Shown here: piece after piece, positions 41,679-50,040 of the stretch
Numbering within the stretch: position 1 is the stretch's first letter
Layout of the letters: each line of letters starts with the position of its first letter
Origin: CBDATA01 sp965215615
GTDB taxonomy: Bacteria; Acidobacteriota; Vicinamibacteria; Marinacidobacterales; Marinacidobacteraceae
Length of the DNA stretch: 64,000 bases
Reading direction: 5' to 3'
Assembly: GCA_965215615.1 (NCBI GenBank)
Contig: OZ244068.1
Span: 1,674,001 to 1,738,000, forward strand
The notes under the pieces: generated by a model
Databases searched by the model: none
What the model was told of the DNA's origin: nothing
What the model saw: the letters and a program-made list of their open reading frames with translations, nothing else
Position numbers and translations under genes: made by a program

Positions 41679-42626
41679 ATGGAGCGGATCGCGATCGGGG
41701 TGTCCGCCTGTCTTCTCGGCGAGCGGGTGCGATATGACGGAGACCATTCGCTCGATCCGCGGATCGCAGAGGACTTTTCGCCGGTGTTTGCATGGATCCC
41801 GGAGTGCCCCGAGGTCGGAATCGGCCTCGGAGTACCGCGCCCGAAGATCCACCTGCGCGATTCCGGCGACGGGCCGCGTCTTTTGGGTACCGGGGGAGAG
41901 GATTTCACCGACGCGACGAGACGATTCGCCCGAGGGGCGGCGGAGCGCTTCCGGAAGGCGGAAGTGGCCGGCCTCATCCTCAAATCACGTTCCCCGAGCT
42001 GCGGCATCGGCGACGTTCCGGTGTTTCGGAAAGGCCCCGCGCCCGAAGCAGCGGGAGACGGCCTCCACGCCGCGACGCTCTTTCGGGAGCTTCCCGAAAT
42101 CCCGGCCATCACCGAGGCCCGGCTCCGGGAGCCGCTCGCCCGCGACGACTGGCTGACGCGGGTCTTCGGGCTCGCCGAGATGCGCCGGATCGGAAATGCG
42201 ATCCGTGATTTCTACGGGTTCCATGCGCGCTGGAAGATGGCGATGATGGCCCATTCCGAATCCCGGACCCGGCGGCTCGGCCGCCTGCTGGCGGCGGGGG
42301 AACCTTCCGGCCGGATGTTCGCGGAATACCGGCGGGGGTTTCTCGAAACGCTCGCCACGCCGTCGCGGGTGGGTGCCCACCAGAACGCGCTCCGGCACCT
42401 CGCCGGCCACCTCGATGGCGAGAGGCAGGAACTCCATCGAAAGATTCTCGATTTCGGCCGGGGCGAGGTTCCGCTCGCCGTCCCGATCCGCCACATCGCA
42501 AGGCTCGGCAGGGATGTCCCGACGCTCGCGAACCAGGCGTATCTCGATCTCCGGCCCTCGCCGCTCGGCTACCGCGAATCGCTCTACCCCGCAGCCACCG
42601 GGTCGCCGGCGAGCACGCGGCGGTAG
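41679..42626 (+). CDS. DUF523 plus DUF1722 protein (TudS/YbgA-like)
   Basis: A 315-residue fusion. Residues 1-145 are DUF523, related to the iron-sulfur thiouracil desulfurase TudS, with the Cys residues ACLLGE, WIPECPEV and SPSCGIG that would bind a 4Fe-4S cluster. Residues about 160-275 are DUF1722 (YbgA), helical (FYGFHARWKMAMMAHS, RVGAHQNALRHLAGHL). The pair is a known fusion, often near photolyase genes; here it is divergent from the uracil-DNA glycosylase, which fits nucleobase damage control. Its last 43 bases overlap the convergent bshA gene. Confidence 0.87.
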   Translation: MERIAIGVSACLLGERVRYDGDHSLDPRIAEDFSPVFAWIPECPEVGIGLGVPRPKIHLRDSGDGPRLLGTGGEDFTDATRRFARGAAERFRKAEVAGLILKSRSPSCGIGDVPVFRKGPAPEAAGDGLHAATLFRELPEIPAITEARLREPLARDDWLTRVFGLAEMRRIGNAIRDFYGFHARWKMAMMAHSESRTRRLGRLLAAGEPSGRMFAEYRRGFLETLATPSRVGAHQNALRHLAGHLDGERQELHRKILDFGRGEVPLAVPIRHIARLGRDVPTLANQAYLDLRPSPLGYRESLYPAATGSPASTRR

Positions 42627-43726
42627 AGATCCTCGTAACGCAGGAGGATCCGTTCGGCGGCGAAGAGATGCCGGGCGCGAAGGTGGCCCGCTTCTCCCAT
42701 CCGGCGGCGGGAAGGCTCGTCGGCGAGCAGCGAGAGCGCGGCTTCCGCCATGCCGGCGACCTCGCCCACCGGAAAGAGCCGGCCGGTCTCGCCATCGGCC
42801 ACCACTTCCGGCAGCCCGCCGATCGCGGTGGCGATCACCGGCACCCGTGCCCCCATGGCTTCGAGAGCGGTCAGACCGAAGCTCTCCTGTTCGCTCGGCA
42901 GCAGGAGCAGGTCGGCGGCCGCGAGCGGCCCCTGGATGTCGTCCTGCTCGCCGGCGAAGTGGACATCGCCCGAAAGCTCGAACTCCCGGACCAGTTGCTG
43001 GACGAAGAGCCGTTCGGGCCCCTCTCCAACGAGGACCAGCTTGGCCGGCCTCTGCTCCCGGACCAGCCGGAAGACGCGCACCACGTCGCCGACCCGCTTC
43101 ACCGGCCGGAAGTTGGAGATGTGCATCAGGATGGGCTCGCCGCCGGGTGCCCAGCGCTCCCGGGCCCGGGGGTCCGGAGGTGGCGGCGACTCTCCGCCGG
43201 TCACGAAGTTCGGGATGACTTCGATGGGGAGATCGGGAGCGAAATCCCGGCGCGTCCGGTCGCTCAGGTATCGGGAGACCGCGGTCACCGCATCCGACCG
43301 CTCGAGCGCGAAGCGGATGACCCGGTGGAAGGAGCGATCGGCACCTACCAGGGTGATGTCGGTGCCGTGGAGGGTGGTGACCAGCCGGGTTCGATCCCCG
43401 CCGATGATCTCCCGTGCGAGGAAGGCGCTCACCGCGTTCGGGACGGCGTAGTGGGCGTGGATGATGTCGAGTCCGCCGATTTCCGCCGCCACTTCCGCGA
43501 GCTTGGTCGCGAGCCCCAGCGTGTAGGGTGGGTAGCGGAAGAGCGGATACGATGCGATTTCCACCTCGTGGAGCGCGATGCCGGGGTGGAACCGCCGGAG
43601 CCGAAAGGGAACCGCATAGCTGACCACATGGACCTCGTGGCCGTTCGCCGCGAGACCGATCGCGAGCTCGGAGGCGACCGCACCGCTCCCCCCGTGGGTC
43701 GGGTAGCACACGATGGCGATCCGCAT
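42584..43726 (-). CDS. bshA: N-acetyl-alpha-D-glucosaminyl L-malate synthase (bacillithiol synthesis)
   Basis: A 380-residue GT4 glycosyltransferase that joins N-acetylglucosamine from UDP-GlcNAc to L-malate, the first step of bacillithiol synthesis. BshA signatures are clear: CYPTHGGSGAVASELA, YPPYTLGLATKLAEVA, IIHAHYAVPNAVSAF and TTLHGTDITLVGAD; the donor site SEQESFGLTALEAMG follows. Length is normal. No bshB or bshC is in the window. A TACTCT box lies 8 bases before the ATG. The presence of this gene narrows the likely phylum to those making bacillithiol-type thiols. Confidence 0.9.
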   Translation of the reverse strand: MRIAIVCYPTHGGSGAVASELAIGLAANGHEVHVVSYAVPFRLRRFHPGIALHEVEIASYPLFRYPPYTLGLATKLAEVAAEIGGLDIIHAHYAVPNAVSAFLAREIIGGDRTRLVTTLHGTDITLVGADRSFHRVIRFALERSDAVTAVSRYLSDRTRRDFAPDLPIEVIPNFVTGGESPPPPDPRARERWAPGGEPILMHISNFRPVKRVGDVVRVFRLVREQRPAKLVLVGEGPERLFVQQLVREFELSGDVHFAGEQDDIQGPLAAADLLLLPSEQESFGLTALEAMGARVPVIATAIGGLPEVVADGETGRLFPVGEVAGMAEAALSLLADEPSRRRMGEAGHLRARHLFAAERILLRYEDLYRRVLAGDPVAAG

Positions 43727-43734
43727 CGCCCGGA

Positions 43735-43740
43735 AGAGTA
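43735..43740 (-). promoter_or_regulatory. Candidate leaderless -10 box (TACTCT) of bshA
   Basis: TACTCT on the minus strand, 8 bases before the ATG at 43726, with TCCGGGCG between; no ribosome site. Confidence 0.5.
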
Positions 43741-43871
43741 GCGGCGGCCGGCGAGGAAACCCCGGCAGTTACACTCTCCCGAGGCGCGACTGACAGGGCA
43801 ATCCGTTTCCCGGCCGATCTGTTTCCCGGCCGATCCGTCCGCTCGCGGTCGCCGTGAGGGAGAGAGACCAG

Positions 43872-44309
43872 ATGGATCCACTGCTCAAGATCAGTGACCG
43901 GCCGCCGACGACCGTGTCCCCTTCCGACACCGTCTGCGAGGCGGTCCAGACCATCATCGATCACGGAGTCGGTGCGGCTGTCGTCATCGGAGACGACGGT
44001 GGCATCGTGGGGATCTTCACCGAACGGGACGTGATGACCCGGGTGGTGGCGAAACGCCGGGATCCGGAGGCCGTGCGAGTCGAAGAGGTGATGACCACCC
44101 GGCCGGCCACCATGACCCTCGGCGCCTCTCTCGAAGATGCGCTCGAATACATGGTGGGCCACGATTTCCGCCACCTTCCCATCATCGAGAAGGGCCGGCC
44201 GGTGGCGGTCGCGAGCGTCCGGCGGGTTCTGAAATACAAACTGGATCAGGGGAAGGAAGAGCTGGAGTCCATGGTCAGCTTCTTCACCGCCGACGGCCCC
44301 GGCGGCTGA
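43872..44309 (+). CDS. Two-CBS-domain protein
   Basis: A 145-residue protein made of a CBS pair: ISDRPPTTVSPSDTVCEAV with VGIFTERDVMTRV, then VMTTRPATMTLGASLEDAL with RHLPIIEKGRPVAVAS. CBS pairs bind adenine nucleotides and sense energy or ionic state; stand-alone forms act by binding partners. The ATG at 43872 has GGGAGAGAG upstream, so it was preferred to GTG 43854. The leader contains a 16-base tandem repeat (TTTCCCGGCCGATC twice near 43806-43836) and TACACT at 43771-43776. Confidence 0.87.
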   Translation: MDPLLKISDRPPTTVSPSDTVCEAVQTIIDHGVGAAVVIGDDGGIVGIFTERDVMTRVVAKRRDPEAVRVEEVMTTRPATMTLGASLEDALEYMVGHDFRHLPIIEKGRPVAVASVRRVLKYKLDQGKEELESMVSFFTADGPGG

Positions 44310-44341
44310 GAGGCGCGTCAGAGCGCGCCTTCGGGCTTTTT
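44310..44341 (+). terminator. Intrinsic terminator-like hairpin after the CBS gene
   Basis: AGGCGCG (44310-44316) pairs with CGCGCCT (44323-44329) around a 6-base loop, and after 6 bases a run of five or six T follows. It starts at the CBS stop codon and extends into the convergent small membrane gene. Confidence 0.5.
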
Positions 44342-44542
44342 CTTCGCGAGCAGCCAGCCGAGAACGAAGAGCACCCCTCCCGCGCCGGTGGCGGCGAGCA
44401 TCGGGCGCATCTCGGTGGAGCCGAAGAAGAGGGCCATCGCGCCGGTGACCACCAGCATCCCTCCCAACTGGAGGGAGCGGCCGAGGTAGTAGCGGGTCCA
44501 GCTCCGCCGGAAGGCGCGCTCTTCGGGGGTCTGCGAACTCAT
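44318..44542 (-). CDS. Small two-span membrane protein
   Basis: A 74-residue protein I do not recognise. A polar N-terminus (TPEERAFRRSWTRYYLG) leads into two hydrophobic helices (LQLGGMLVVTGAMALFFG; MLAATGAGGVLFVLGWLLA) and a Lys-rich end. It follows mutL by 33 bases on the same strand and is probably the last gene of the mgtE-recO-glyQS-mutL run. Function unknown. Confidence 0.65.
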   Translation of the reverse strand: MSSQTPEERAFRRSWTRYYLGRSLQLGGMLVVTGAMALFFGSTEMRPMLAATGAGGVLFVLGWLLAKKKPEGAL

Positions 44543-44575
44543 CGGAGTTTCCCGGAATCTTTACGCACCGGGGGG

Positions 44576-46297
44576 TCATCGCCTCCCGAAGCGGCGCTCG
44601 ATCAGGGGCAGGTCCAACCGGACCACGGTGGGCCGGCCGTGGGGGCAGGTTCCGGGGTTGGCGGTGGCCCAGAGTCTTTTGAGGAGATCGCGGCCCCGTG
44701 CCGCGTCGAGTTCCACGTGGGCGGTGACCGCCGCATGGCAGGCCACTCGCGCCATCAGCCGGGCGGTCGCGTCGTGGGCTGCGACCGCGGCGCACTCCTG
44801 CTCTTCGCCGGCCAGCGATCGGAGCAGGACTTCGAGACCGCGCGAGAGGCCGAGCGCTTCCGGAACCGCCCGCAATATCCAGCCATCCCCGAACTCCTCG
44901 ATCACGAACCCGCCCCTGGCGAGGCGCTCATGCTCCTCGACCAGCAGGGTGCGCTCGGCGGCGGAGAGTTCGAGCGGGAACGGCTGCAGCAGGGGGGCGA
45001 TTCCCCCCACTTCCCCTCCCTCCATGAGCTGGTTGAAGATGACGCGCTCCTCGGCGGCGTGCTGGTCGACGAGGAGCAGCTCCGAGCCCTCTTCGGCCAC
45101 CAGATAGGTGCGGTGGAACTGGCCGAGGAGCCGGGGAGGCGTGGCACCGAAATCGAGGAAACGGAGCGAGCTCGTCTTTTCGTCGGTCGCGTCGTAGAGG
45201 AGTTCGGCGGCTTTCGCGCCGTCGAAACGGAATCGCGGCTCGCCGCTCTCCGAGCCCTCCGGGAAGAATCCGCCCGTCGCCGGGCCGGGAGGATCGAGCG
45301 TCATTCGCTTCGGAGCGCCCTCGAGAGCCGCCCGAACCGTCCGGAAGACCGCGCCGAAGGCGGCCCCGGTGCTCCGGAATCGCACCTCGGCCTTGGCCGG
45401 GTGCACGTTGACATCCACCGACTCGGGAGGCGCGTCGAGAAAAACGAGCGCCTTCGGGGTTCCCGACCGGCTCGAAATGCGCCGATACCCGTCGAGCACC
45501 GCCCGATAGAGACCCCGGTCCTGAATCGCCCTTCCGTTCACGAACAGCCGAAGCCGGGAGGCGGCGGCCCGTGGAGCCGCCGGCGGGCTCAGGAAGACCC
45601 GCACCCGGAGCTCGCCAACCGTTGCTTCGGTCTCGATCACCTCGCGGGCGAAGCCGGGGTCCACCTGCCGGATACGGGCCATCAGGTCCGGGGCCGGTTC
45701 CAGATCCAGAACGGTCCGCTCTCCGCTCTTCAGCCGCATGCCGACCTCCGGCCAGGCAAGCGCCAGATCCTCGACCTGCGTGACGATGCGCGCCGTCTCG
45801 GTCCGGTCCGTCTTGAGGAACTTGAACCGCGCCGGCGTGTTGAAGAACAGATCGCTCACCCGGATTTCGGTGCCGGGAGCCATTCCGACCGCGCGCTCGA
45901 CCGGCTCCGAGCCTCCTTCCACCGCGCATTCGTGGCCCCCCGCCGCGTCCTGTTCGCGGGTCCGCAGTCGAAAGCGGGATACCGAAGCGATCGCCGGGAG
46001 CGCTTCGCCGCGGAAACCGAGCGATTCGATCCGATCCAGATCCCCGACACCCGAAATCTTGCTGGTGGCGTGCCGTTCGAGTGCCATGCGGGCATCCTCC
46101 GGACTCATTCCGATTCCGTCGTCGAGAACCCGGATTTCCGCCTTGCCCGCGTTCCGGAAACCGATCCGGATCGAGACGGCACCCGCGTCTATGGAGTTTT
46201 CGACCAGCTCCCGCACGACCGAAGCCGGACGCTCCACCACTTCGCCGGCGGCGATCTGGTCGGCAACCTGACGGGGCAGTCGCTGGACCCGCGTCAT
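44576..46297 (-). CDS. mutL: DNA mismatch repair protein MutL
   Basis: A 573-residue MutL. The N-terminal GHKL ATPase is intact: VADQIAAGEVVERPASV, Glu-Asn in VRELVENSIDAGA, DDGIGM and SLGFRGEALPAI. The C-terminal dimerisation/endonuclease domain has LLVDQHAAEERVIFNQ near residue 410, where the metal-binding consensus DQHAxxExxxxE would have Glu rather than Asn as last residue, while ACHAAV and CPHGRP of the same site are kept. MutL links mismatch recognition to strand incision. The gene starts one base after the glyS stop. Confidence 0.93.
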   Translation of the reverse strand: MTRVQRLPRQVADQIAAGEVVERPASVVRELVENSIDAGAVSIRIGFRNAGKAEIRVLDDGIGMSPEDARMALERHATSKISGVGDLDRIESLGFRGEALPAIASVSRFRLRTREQDAAGGHECAVEGGSEPVERAVGMAPGTEIRVSDLFFNTPARFKFLKTDRTETARIVTQVEDLALAWPEVGMRLKSGERTVLDLEPAPDLMARIRQVDPGFAREVIETEATVGELRVRVFLSPPAAPRAAASRLRLFVNGRAIQDRGLYRAVLDGYRRISSRSGTPKALVFLDAPPESVDVNVHPAKAEVRFRSTGAAFGAVFRTVRAALEGAPKRMTLDPPGPATGGFFPEGSESGEPRFRFDGAKAAELLYDATDEKTSSLRFLDFGATPPRLLGQFHRTYLVAEEGSELLLVDQHAAEERVIFNQLMEGGEVGGIAPLLQPFPLELSAAERTLLVEEHERLARGGFVIEEFGDGWILRAVPEALGLSRGLEVLLRSLAGEEQECAAVAAHDATARLMARVACHAAVTAHVELDAARGRDLLKRLWATANPGTCPHGRPTVVRLDLPLIERRFGRR

Positions 46298-46298
46298 C

Positions 46299-48419
46299 TC
46301 AGGTCCTGTCTTTTTCGAGCGCTCCCAGATCGCCCACCGCCGAGAACAGCGAATCGAGTCCGGCGAGCAGGCGAAGCCGGTTGCGGCGCGTCGCCTCGTC
46401 CTCGGCCATGACCAGAACCTCGTCGAAGAAGCGGTCCACCGCCGCCCGGATCGAGGCGAGCTGTTGAAGGCCTTCGAGGTATTCGCCGGCTTCGAATCGC
46501 CCCGCTACCGCAGCGCGTGCCGCTTCGACCCGGGCGGCGAGCTCCTTCTCGGCTGTCTCGGTGAAAAGCGCGGGATCCGGTGGTCCAGCCTCCTCCCGCA
46601 CTTCGGCAGGCAGGATGCGGCGCACCCGGTTGGCGGCCGCGGCGAGGCGCGCGAAATCCGGGGTTTCCCGAACCCGGGCCATGGCCGAAATCCGCTGTCC
46701 CAGATCGTCCACCCGGAGCTTGCCCGGGGCGGAGCCGAGCGCCGCGCGAACCGCATCTCCGGGGAACTCGCGCTCGAAGGCGCGACGCAAGCGTTCCACC
46801 AGAAACGCCTCGAGAGCGGCGCGGGCGGTCTCGTGGTCGAACGCTGGACCCGGGTACCCCGCGAAGGCGAGATCGAGAACGGTCGACGGCGTCGGCCACT
46901 CGCCGCCATAGGTGCCGGGCGCATCGTTCAGGATGCGGATCAGCGAAAAGGCAGCCCGCCGGAGCCCGAACGGGTCGCCGGCACCGGAGACCGCCTCACC
47001 GGCGAGCGTCAGCCCGACGAGGCCGTCGGCGTTGTCCGCGAGCGAAACGAGGGCTCCGGGGGCCGTCTCCGGCATCCGCCCCTCGAATCCCCCGGGAAGG
47101 TAGTGATCGCGGACCGCTTTCCAGACCCCCTCCGGCGCACCCTCCTCGCGCAGCAACAGACCGCCGACGACTCCCTGAAGCGACGCAAACTCCCCGACCA
47201 GCAATGTGGTGAGGTCGCTTTTGGCGAGCCGGGCGGCCTGCCCTGCCACTTGCGGATCCATGCCCGCCTGCTCCGCGAGCCGGCCGGCGAGCGCCGCGAG
47301 GCGATCCGATTTCTCGAGGAAATTCCCGAGGCGAGCATGAAAGCTGACCTGCTCCAGCCGGGAGCGGCGCTCTTCGAGACTGAGTTTTCGATCTTCCCGC
47401 CAGAAAAAACGAGCATCGCGGAGGCGTGCCAAAGTGACCCGCTCGCTTCCCTTCCGGATGCGCCCTTCCGGGTCATCCGGCATGCCGGTGATGGCGAGGA
47501 ACGAAGGTGTCCCGGCGAGCGGCAGGTACTTCTGGTGCTCCACCAGGACCTTGCGCCGGATCGCCTCGGGCAGCTCGAGAAACTCGTCCGGATATTCCCC
47601 GGTGACGACTCCCGGCCACTCCACGAGACCCGAAAGCCGGGAGAGCGAAATCGCCTCCACCCGCTTCGCGCCGCGGGCCGCTTCCGCCGCTTCGATCTCC
47701 CGTTCGAGACGTGCGAGGCGCTCGGCGGGATCGAGCAGCACGAACCGCTCCCGGAGCCCGTTCTTCAACTCCTCGAAAGAACTCACTTCGAAATCGCCAT
47801 CCGGAGAGCGGAACCGGTGGCCCCGACTGCTTCTTCCCGCGACCACCGGAGATCCTCCGAGGACTTCGATCCGGAAGGGGATCTCCTCTCCGCCGAAAAG
47901 GGCCACCACCCAGCGGATGGGCCGTCCGAACGGGAACGCCCGCCCGTCGAGAGTCGCATCCCACTGCATGGTCTTCGGGAAACGAAGAGCGAAGAGCGCC
48001 TCCCGGAGCGCCCCGGAGAGCAGATCGAGCGCCGGGCGTCCGGGAACCGGCCGCTCCAGCACCACATGGTCGCCACGGGGGCCGGATCGAATCCCGAGCA
48101 GCCGGTCCATATCTTCCGGGGCCACGCCGTGCTTTTTCGCGAATCCGGTGGCGGCGCGGGTCCATCCGCTCTCGTCGCGGGCGATCCGCGCCGGCGGGCC
48201 GGAAAGGATCTCGACCCGGTCTTCCTGGGCTTCGGCCACCCGGGCGGTCGCAACCAGCCGTCGCGGAGTGGAGTAACCGAGAACCGGCGAGGACGCGAGC
48301 CGCAGCTCCTTCAACTGCCCGTCGAGCGCTCCGGAAAAAGCTCCGGCCAGCGAATCGAGCCAGTCAGCCGGGATTTCCTCGCAGCCGATTTCGATCAGCA
48401 GCTCCTTCTTCGGGGTCAT
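46299..48419 (-). CDS. glyS: Glycyl-tRNA synthetase beta subunit
   Basis: A 706-residue GlyRS beta chain, which binds tRNA(Gly) in the alpha2beta2 enzyme. It begins ELLIEIGCEEIPADWL, characteristic of the family, has the HD-like core region (KSDRLAALAGRLAEQAG, DLTTLLVGEFASLQGV) and the C-terminal anticodon-binding helical domain (FFDEVLVMAEDEATRRNRL). The ATG overlaps the glyQ stop by four bases (ATGA), keeping the subunits in step. Confidence 0.95.
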   Translation of the reverse strand: MTPKKELLIEIGCEEIPADWLDSLAGAFSGALDGQLKELRLASSPVLGYSTPRRLVATARVAEAQEDRVEILSGPPARIARDESGWTRAATGFAKKHGVAPEDMDRLLGIRSGPRGDHVVLERPVPGRPALDLLSGALREALFALRFPKTMQWDATLDGRAFPFGRPIRWVVALFGGEEIPFRIEVLGGSPVVAGRSSRGHRFRSPDGDFEVSSFEELKNGLRERFVLLDPAERLARLEREIEAAEAARGAKRVEAISLSRLSGLVEWPGVVTGEYPDEFLELPEAIRRKVLVEHQKYLPLAGTPSFLAITGMPDDPEGRIRKGSERVTLARLRDARFFWREDRKLSLEERRSRLEQVSFHARLGNFLEKSDRLAALAGRLAEQAGMDPQVAGQAARLAKSDLTTLLVGEFASLQGVVGGLLLREEGAPEGVWKAVRDHYLPGGFEGRMPETAPGALVSLADNADGLVGLTLAGEAVSGAGDPFGLRRAAFSLIRILNDAPGTYGGEWPTPSTVLDLAFAGYPGPAFDHETARAALEAFLVERLRRAFEREFPGDAVRAALGSAPGKLRVDDLGQRISAMARVRETPDFARLAAAANRVRRILPAEVREEAGPPDPALFTETAEKELAARVEAARAAVAGRFEAGEYLEGLQQLASIRAAVDRFFDEVLVMAEDEATRRNRLRLLAGLDSLFSAVGDLGALEKDRT

Positions 48420-49252
48420 GGGTCGAGATACCGGGCCGCGGCGCGAGTGGCCAGCTTGCGGACCGCGAGAATCCGGCGCGCCCGGTCACTCACCGAGACC
48501 GCGCCACGGGCATCCAGCAGGTTGAACAGGTGGGAAGCCTTGAGACACTGCTCGTACCCCGGAAGCGCGAGCCCTTCGGCGACAAGCCGCGACCCTTCGT
48601 GAAGCGCCTCTTCGAACGAGCGGTCGAGGATGTCCACCGAAGCGCTCTCGAATGCGTAGCGCGAGGATTCGACCTCGTCGCGCCAGCGCACCTCCCGGTA
48701 TCGCACTCTCGGCGCCCAGATCAGGTCGTACACGTCATCCACATCCTGGAGGAACATGGCGAGACGTTCGAGCCCGTAGGTGATCTCGACCGAAATCGGG
48801 GCGAGGTCCATGCCGCCGGCCTGCTGGAAATAGGTGAACTGGGTGATTTCGAGGCCATCCAGCACGACCTGCCAGCCGACCCCCCAGGCGCCGAGCGTGG
48901 GTGCCGCCCAGTTGTCTTCCTCGAAACGGACATCATGGAGAGAAGCGTCCACTCCCACCGCCCGGAGGCTTTCGAGATACGCATCCTGGATGTCCGGGGG
49001 CGACGGCTTCAGGATCAACTGCAACTGGTGGTGCTTGTAGAGCCGGTTGGGGTTTTCGCCGTAGCGGCCGTCGGCGGGCCGGCGCGACGGCTGGACGTAA
49101 GCCACCTTCCACGGGTCCGGCCCGAGTACCCGGAAGAAGGTCTCGGGATGCATGGTCCCGGCACCGAGCTCCATGTCCCAGGGCTGGACCACCACCGCAC
49201 CGCGCCCGGCCCAGAAATGGGTCAGTTCATGGATCAAATCCTGGAAAGTCAT
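48416..49252 (-). CDS. glyQ: Glycyl-tRNA synthetase alpha subunit
   Basis: A 278-residue class II synthetase alpha chain that activates glycine. GAGTMHPETFFRVLG, VAYVQPSRRPADGRYGENP and WQVVLDGLEITQFTYFQQ are family-specific. Length is usual (about 290). The start overlaps the recO stop by four bases, and the stop overlaps glyS. The separate alpha and beta chains are the common bacterial form, unlike the single-chain enzyme. Confidence 0.96.
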   Translation of the reverse strand: MTFQDLIHELTHFWAGRGAVVVQPWDMELGAGTMHPETFFRVLGPDPWKVAYVQPSRRPADGRYGENPNRLYKHHQLQLILKPSPPDIQDAYLESLRAVGVDASLHDVRFEEDNWAAPTLGAWGVGWQVVLDGLEITQFTYFQQAGGMDLAPISVEITYGLERLAMFLQDVDDVYDLIWAPRVRYREVRWRDEVESSRYAFESASVDILDRSFEEALHEGSRLVAEGLALPGYEQCLKASHLFNLLDARGAVSVSDRARRILAVRKLATRAAARYLDP

Positions 49253-50022
49253 GCAAAAACCCGGGCGGCGAAGAGGCCGCTCAGTCCTTCCCGGGACGGT
49301 AACCGCCGCTCGGCCACCGCGCCGGTCAGGAACCCGTGAAAACGGAACAGCGCGAGTGCCCCGTCCTGGCGATCCCCGTCACGACGATCCCCGATCCGAT
49401 CCGGAGGAAGCCGCCAGATATCCTCGAGCAGCCCGATCGCCGAACCCGGAAGGGTTGCGGTCGGCGGGTCCGCTTCGGGGCGACAGCGAGGACAGCGCCA
49501 GACCGGGCCACCCGCGAAATAGTGGGCTCCCGCCTCCGCGAAACCCGCACCGCAGGCGCACCGGGACGGCCGCGGGTAAAACCCCGAAAGACGCAGTATC
49601 CACGCCTCGAAATACGCGACGATCAGCGGCGGAGGTGCTTCCTCGAGCAGGGCGCTGCGACAGGCCGCCATCAGGCGATAGAGATCGGGATTCGCCTCCC
49701 GTTCGGCGGCGAACAGATCGAGAAGCTCGAGGAAGGACGCGAGGGCCGCCCCCCTGAGCGGATCCCGCACCAGCGGGAGCGCCGAACAGACGAGCTCGGC
49801 GCGATCGAAATTCACGAGCGGGCGGCCTTCCCGCTCGAACCACCCGACCCTCACTTCGTTGCCGGAATCGAGCGCGCTCCCGAGCCGCGATCCGGGGCGC
49901 CTGGCACTGCGGGCCACCCCCCGCACCTTGCCCTCTTCCCCGCTGAACACGACGACCACCAGGCTCGACTCCCGGAACGGATGGGTCCGGAGCACGAAGC
50001 AGCGGGATTCCTTGAGAGGCAC
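49249..50022 (-). CDS. recO: DNA repair protein RecO
   Basis: A 257-residue RecO, which anneals DNA and loads RecA with RecR. The N-terminal OB fold is seen in CFVLRTHPFRESSLVVVVFS and GKVRGVARSARRPGSRL. The zinc site has CACG (about residue 157) and CPRC (about residue 178). The C-terminal part (FHGFLTGAVAERRLPSR) is typical. It lies between mgtE and glyQ, a frequent neighbour of era and glyQ in bacteria. Confidence 0.9.
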   Translation of the reverse strand: MPLKESRCFVLRTHPFRESSLVVVVFSGEEGKVRGVARSARRPGSRLGSALDSGNEVRVGWFEREGRPLVNFDRAELVCSALPLVRDPLRGAALASFLELLDLFAAEREANPDLYRLMAACRSALLEEAPPPLIVAYFEAWILRLSGFYPRPSRCACGAGFAEAGAHYFAGGPVWRCPRCRPEADPPTATLPGSAIGLLEDIWRLPPDRIGDRRDGDRQDGALALFRFHGFLTGAVAERRLPSREGLSGLFAARVFA

Positions 50023-50040
50023 GGGAAAACGCGAAACGGA

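Noticed and set aside
41656..41793. A longer N-terminus for the uracil-DNA glycosylase.
   Set aside because: The added 46 residues are Arg-rich, lack homology and overlap the divergent DUF523 gene; GTG 41655 fits the family and a promoter box.
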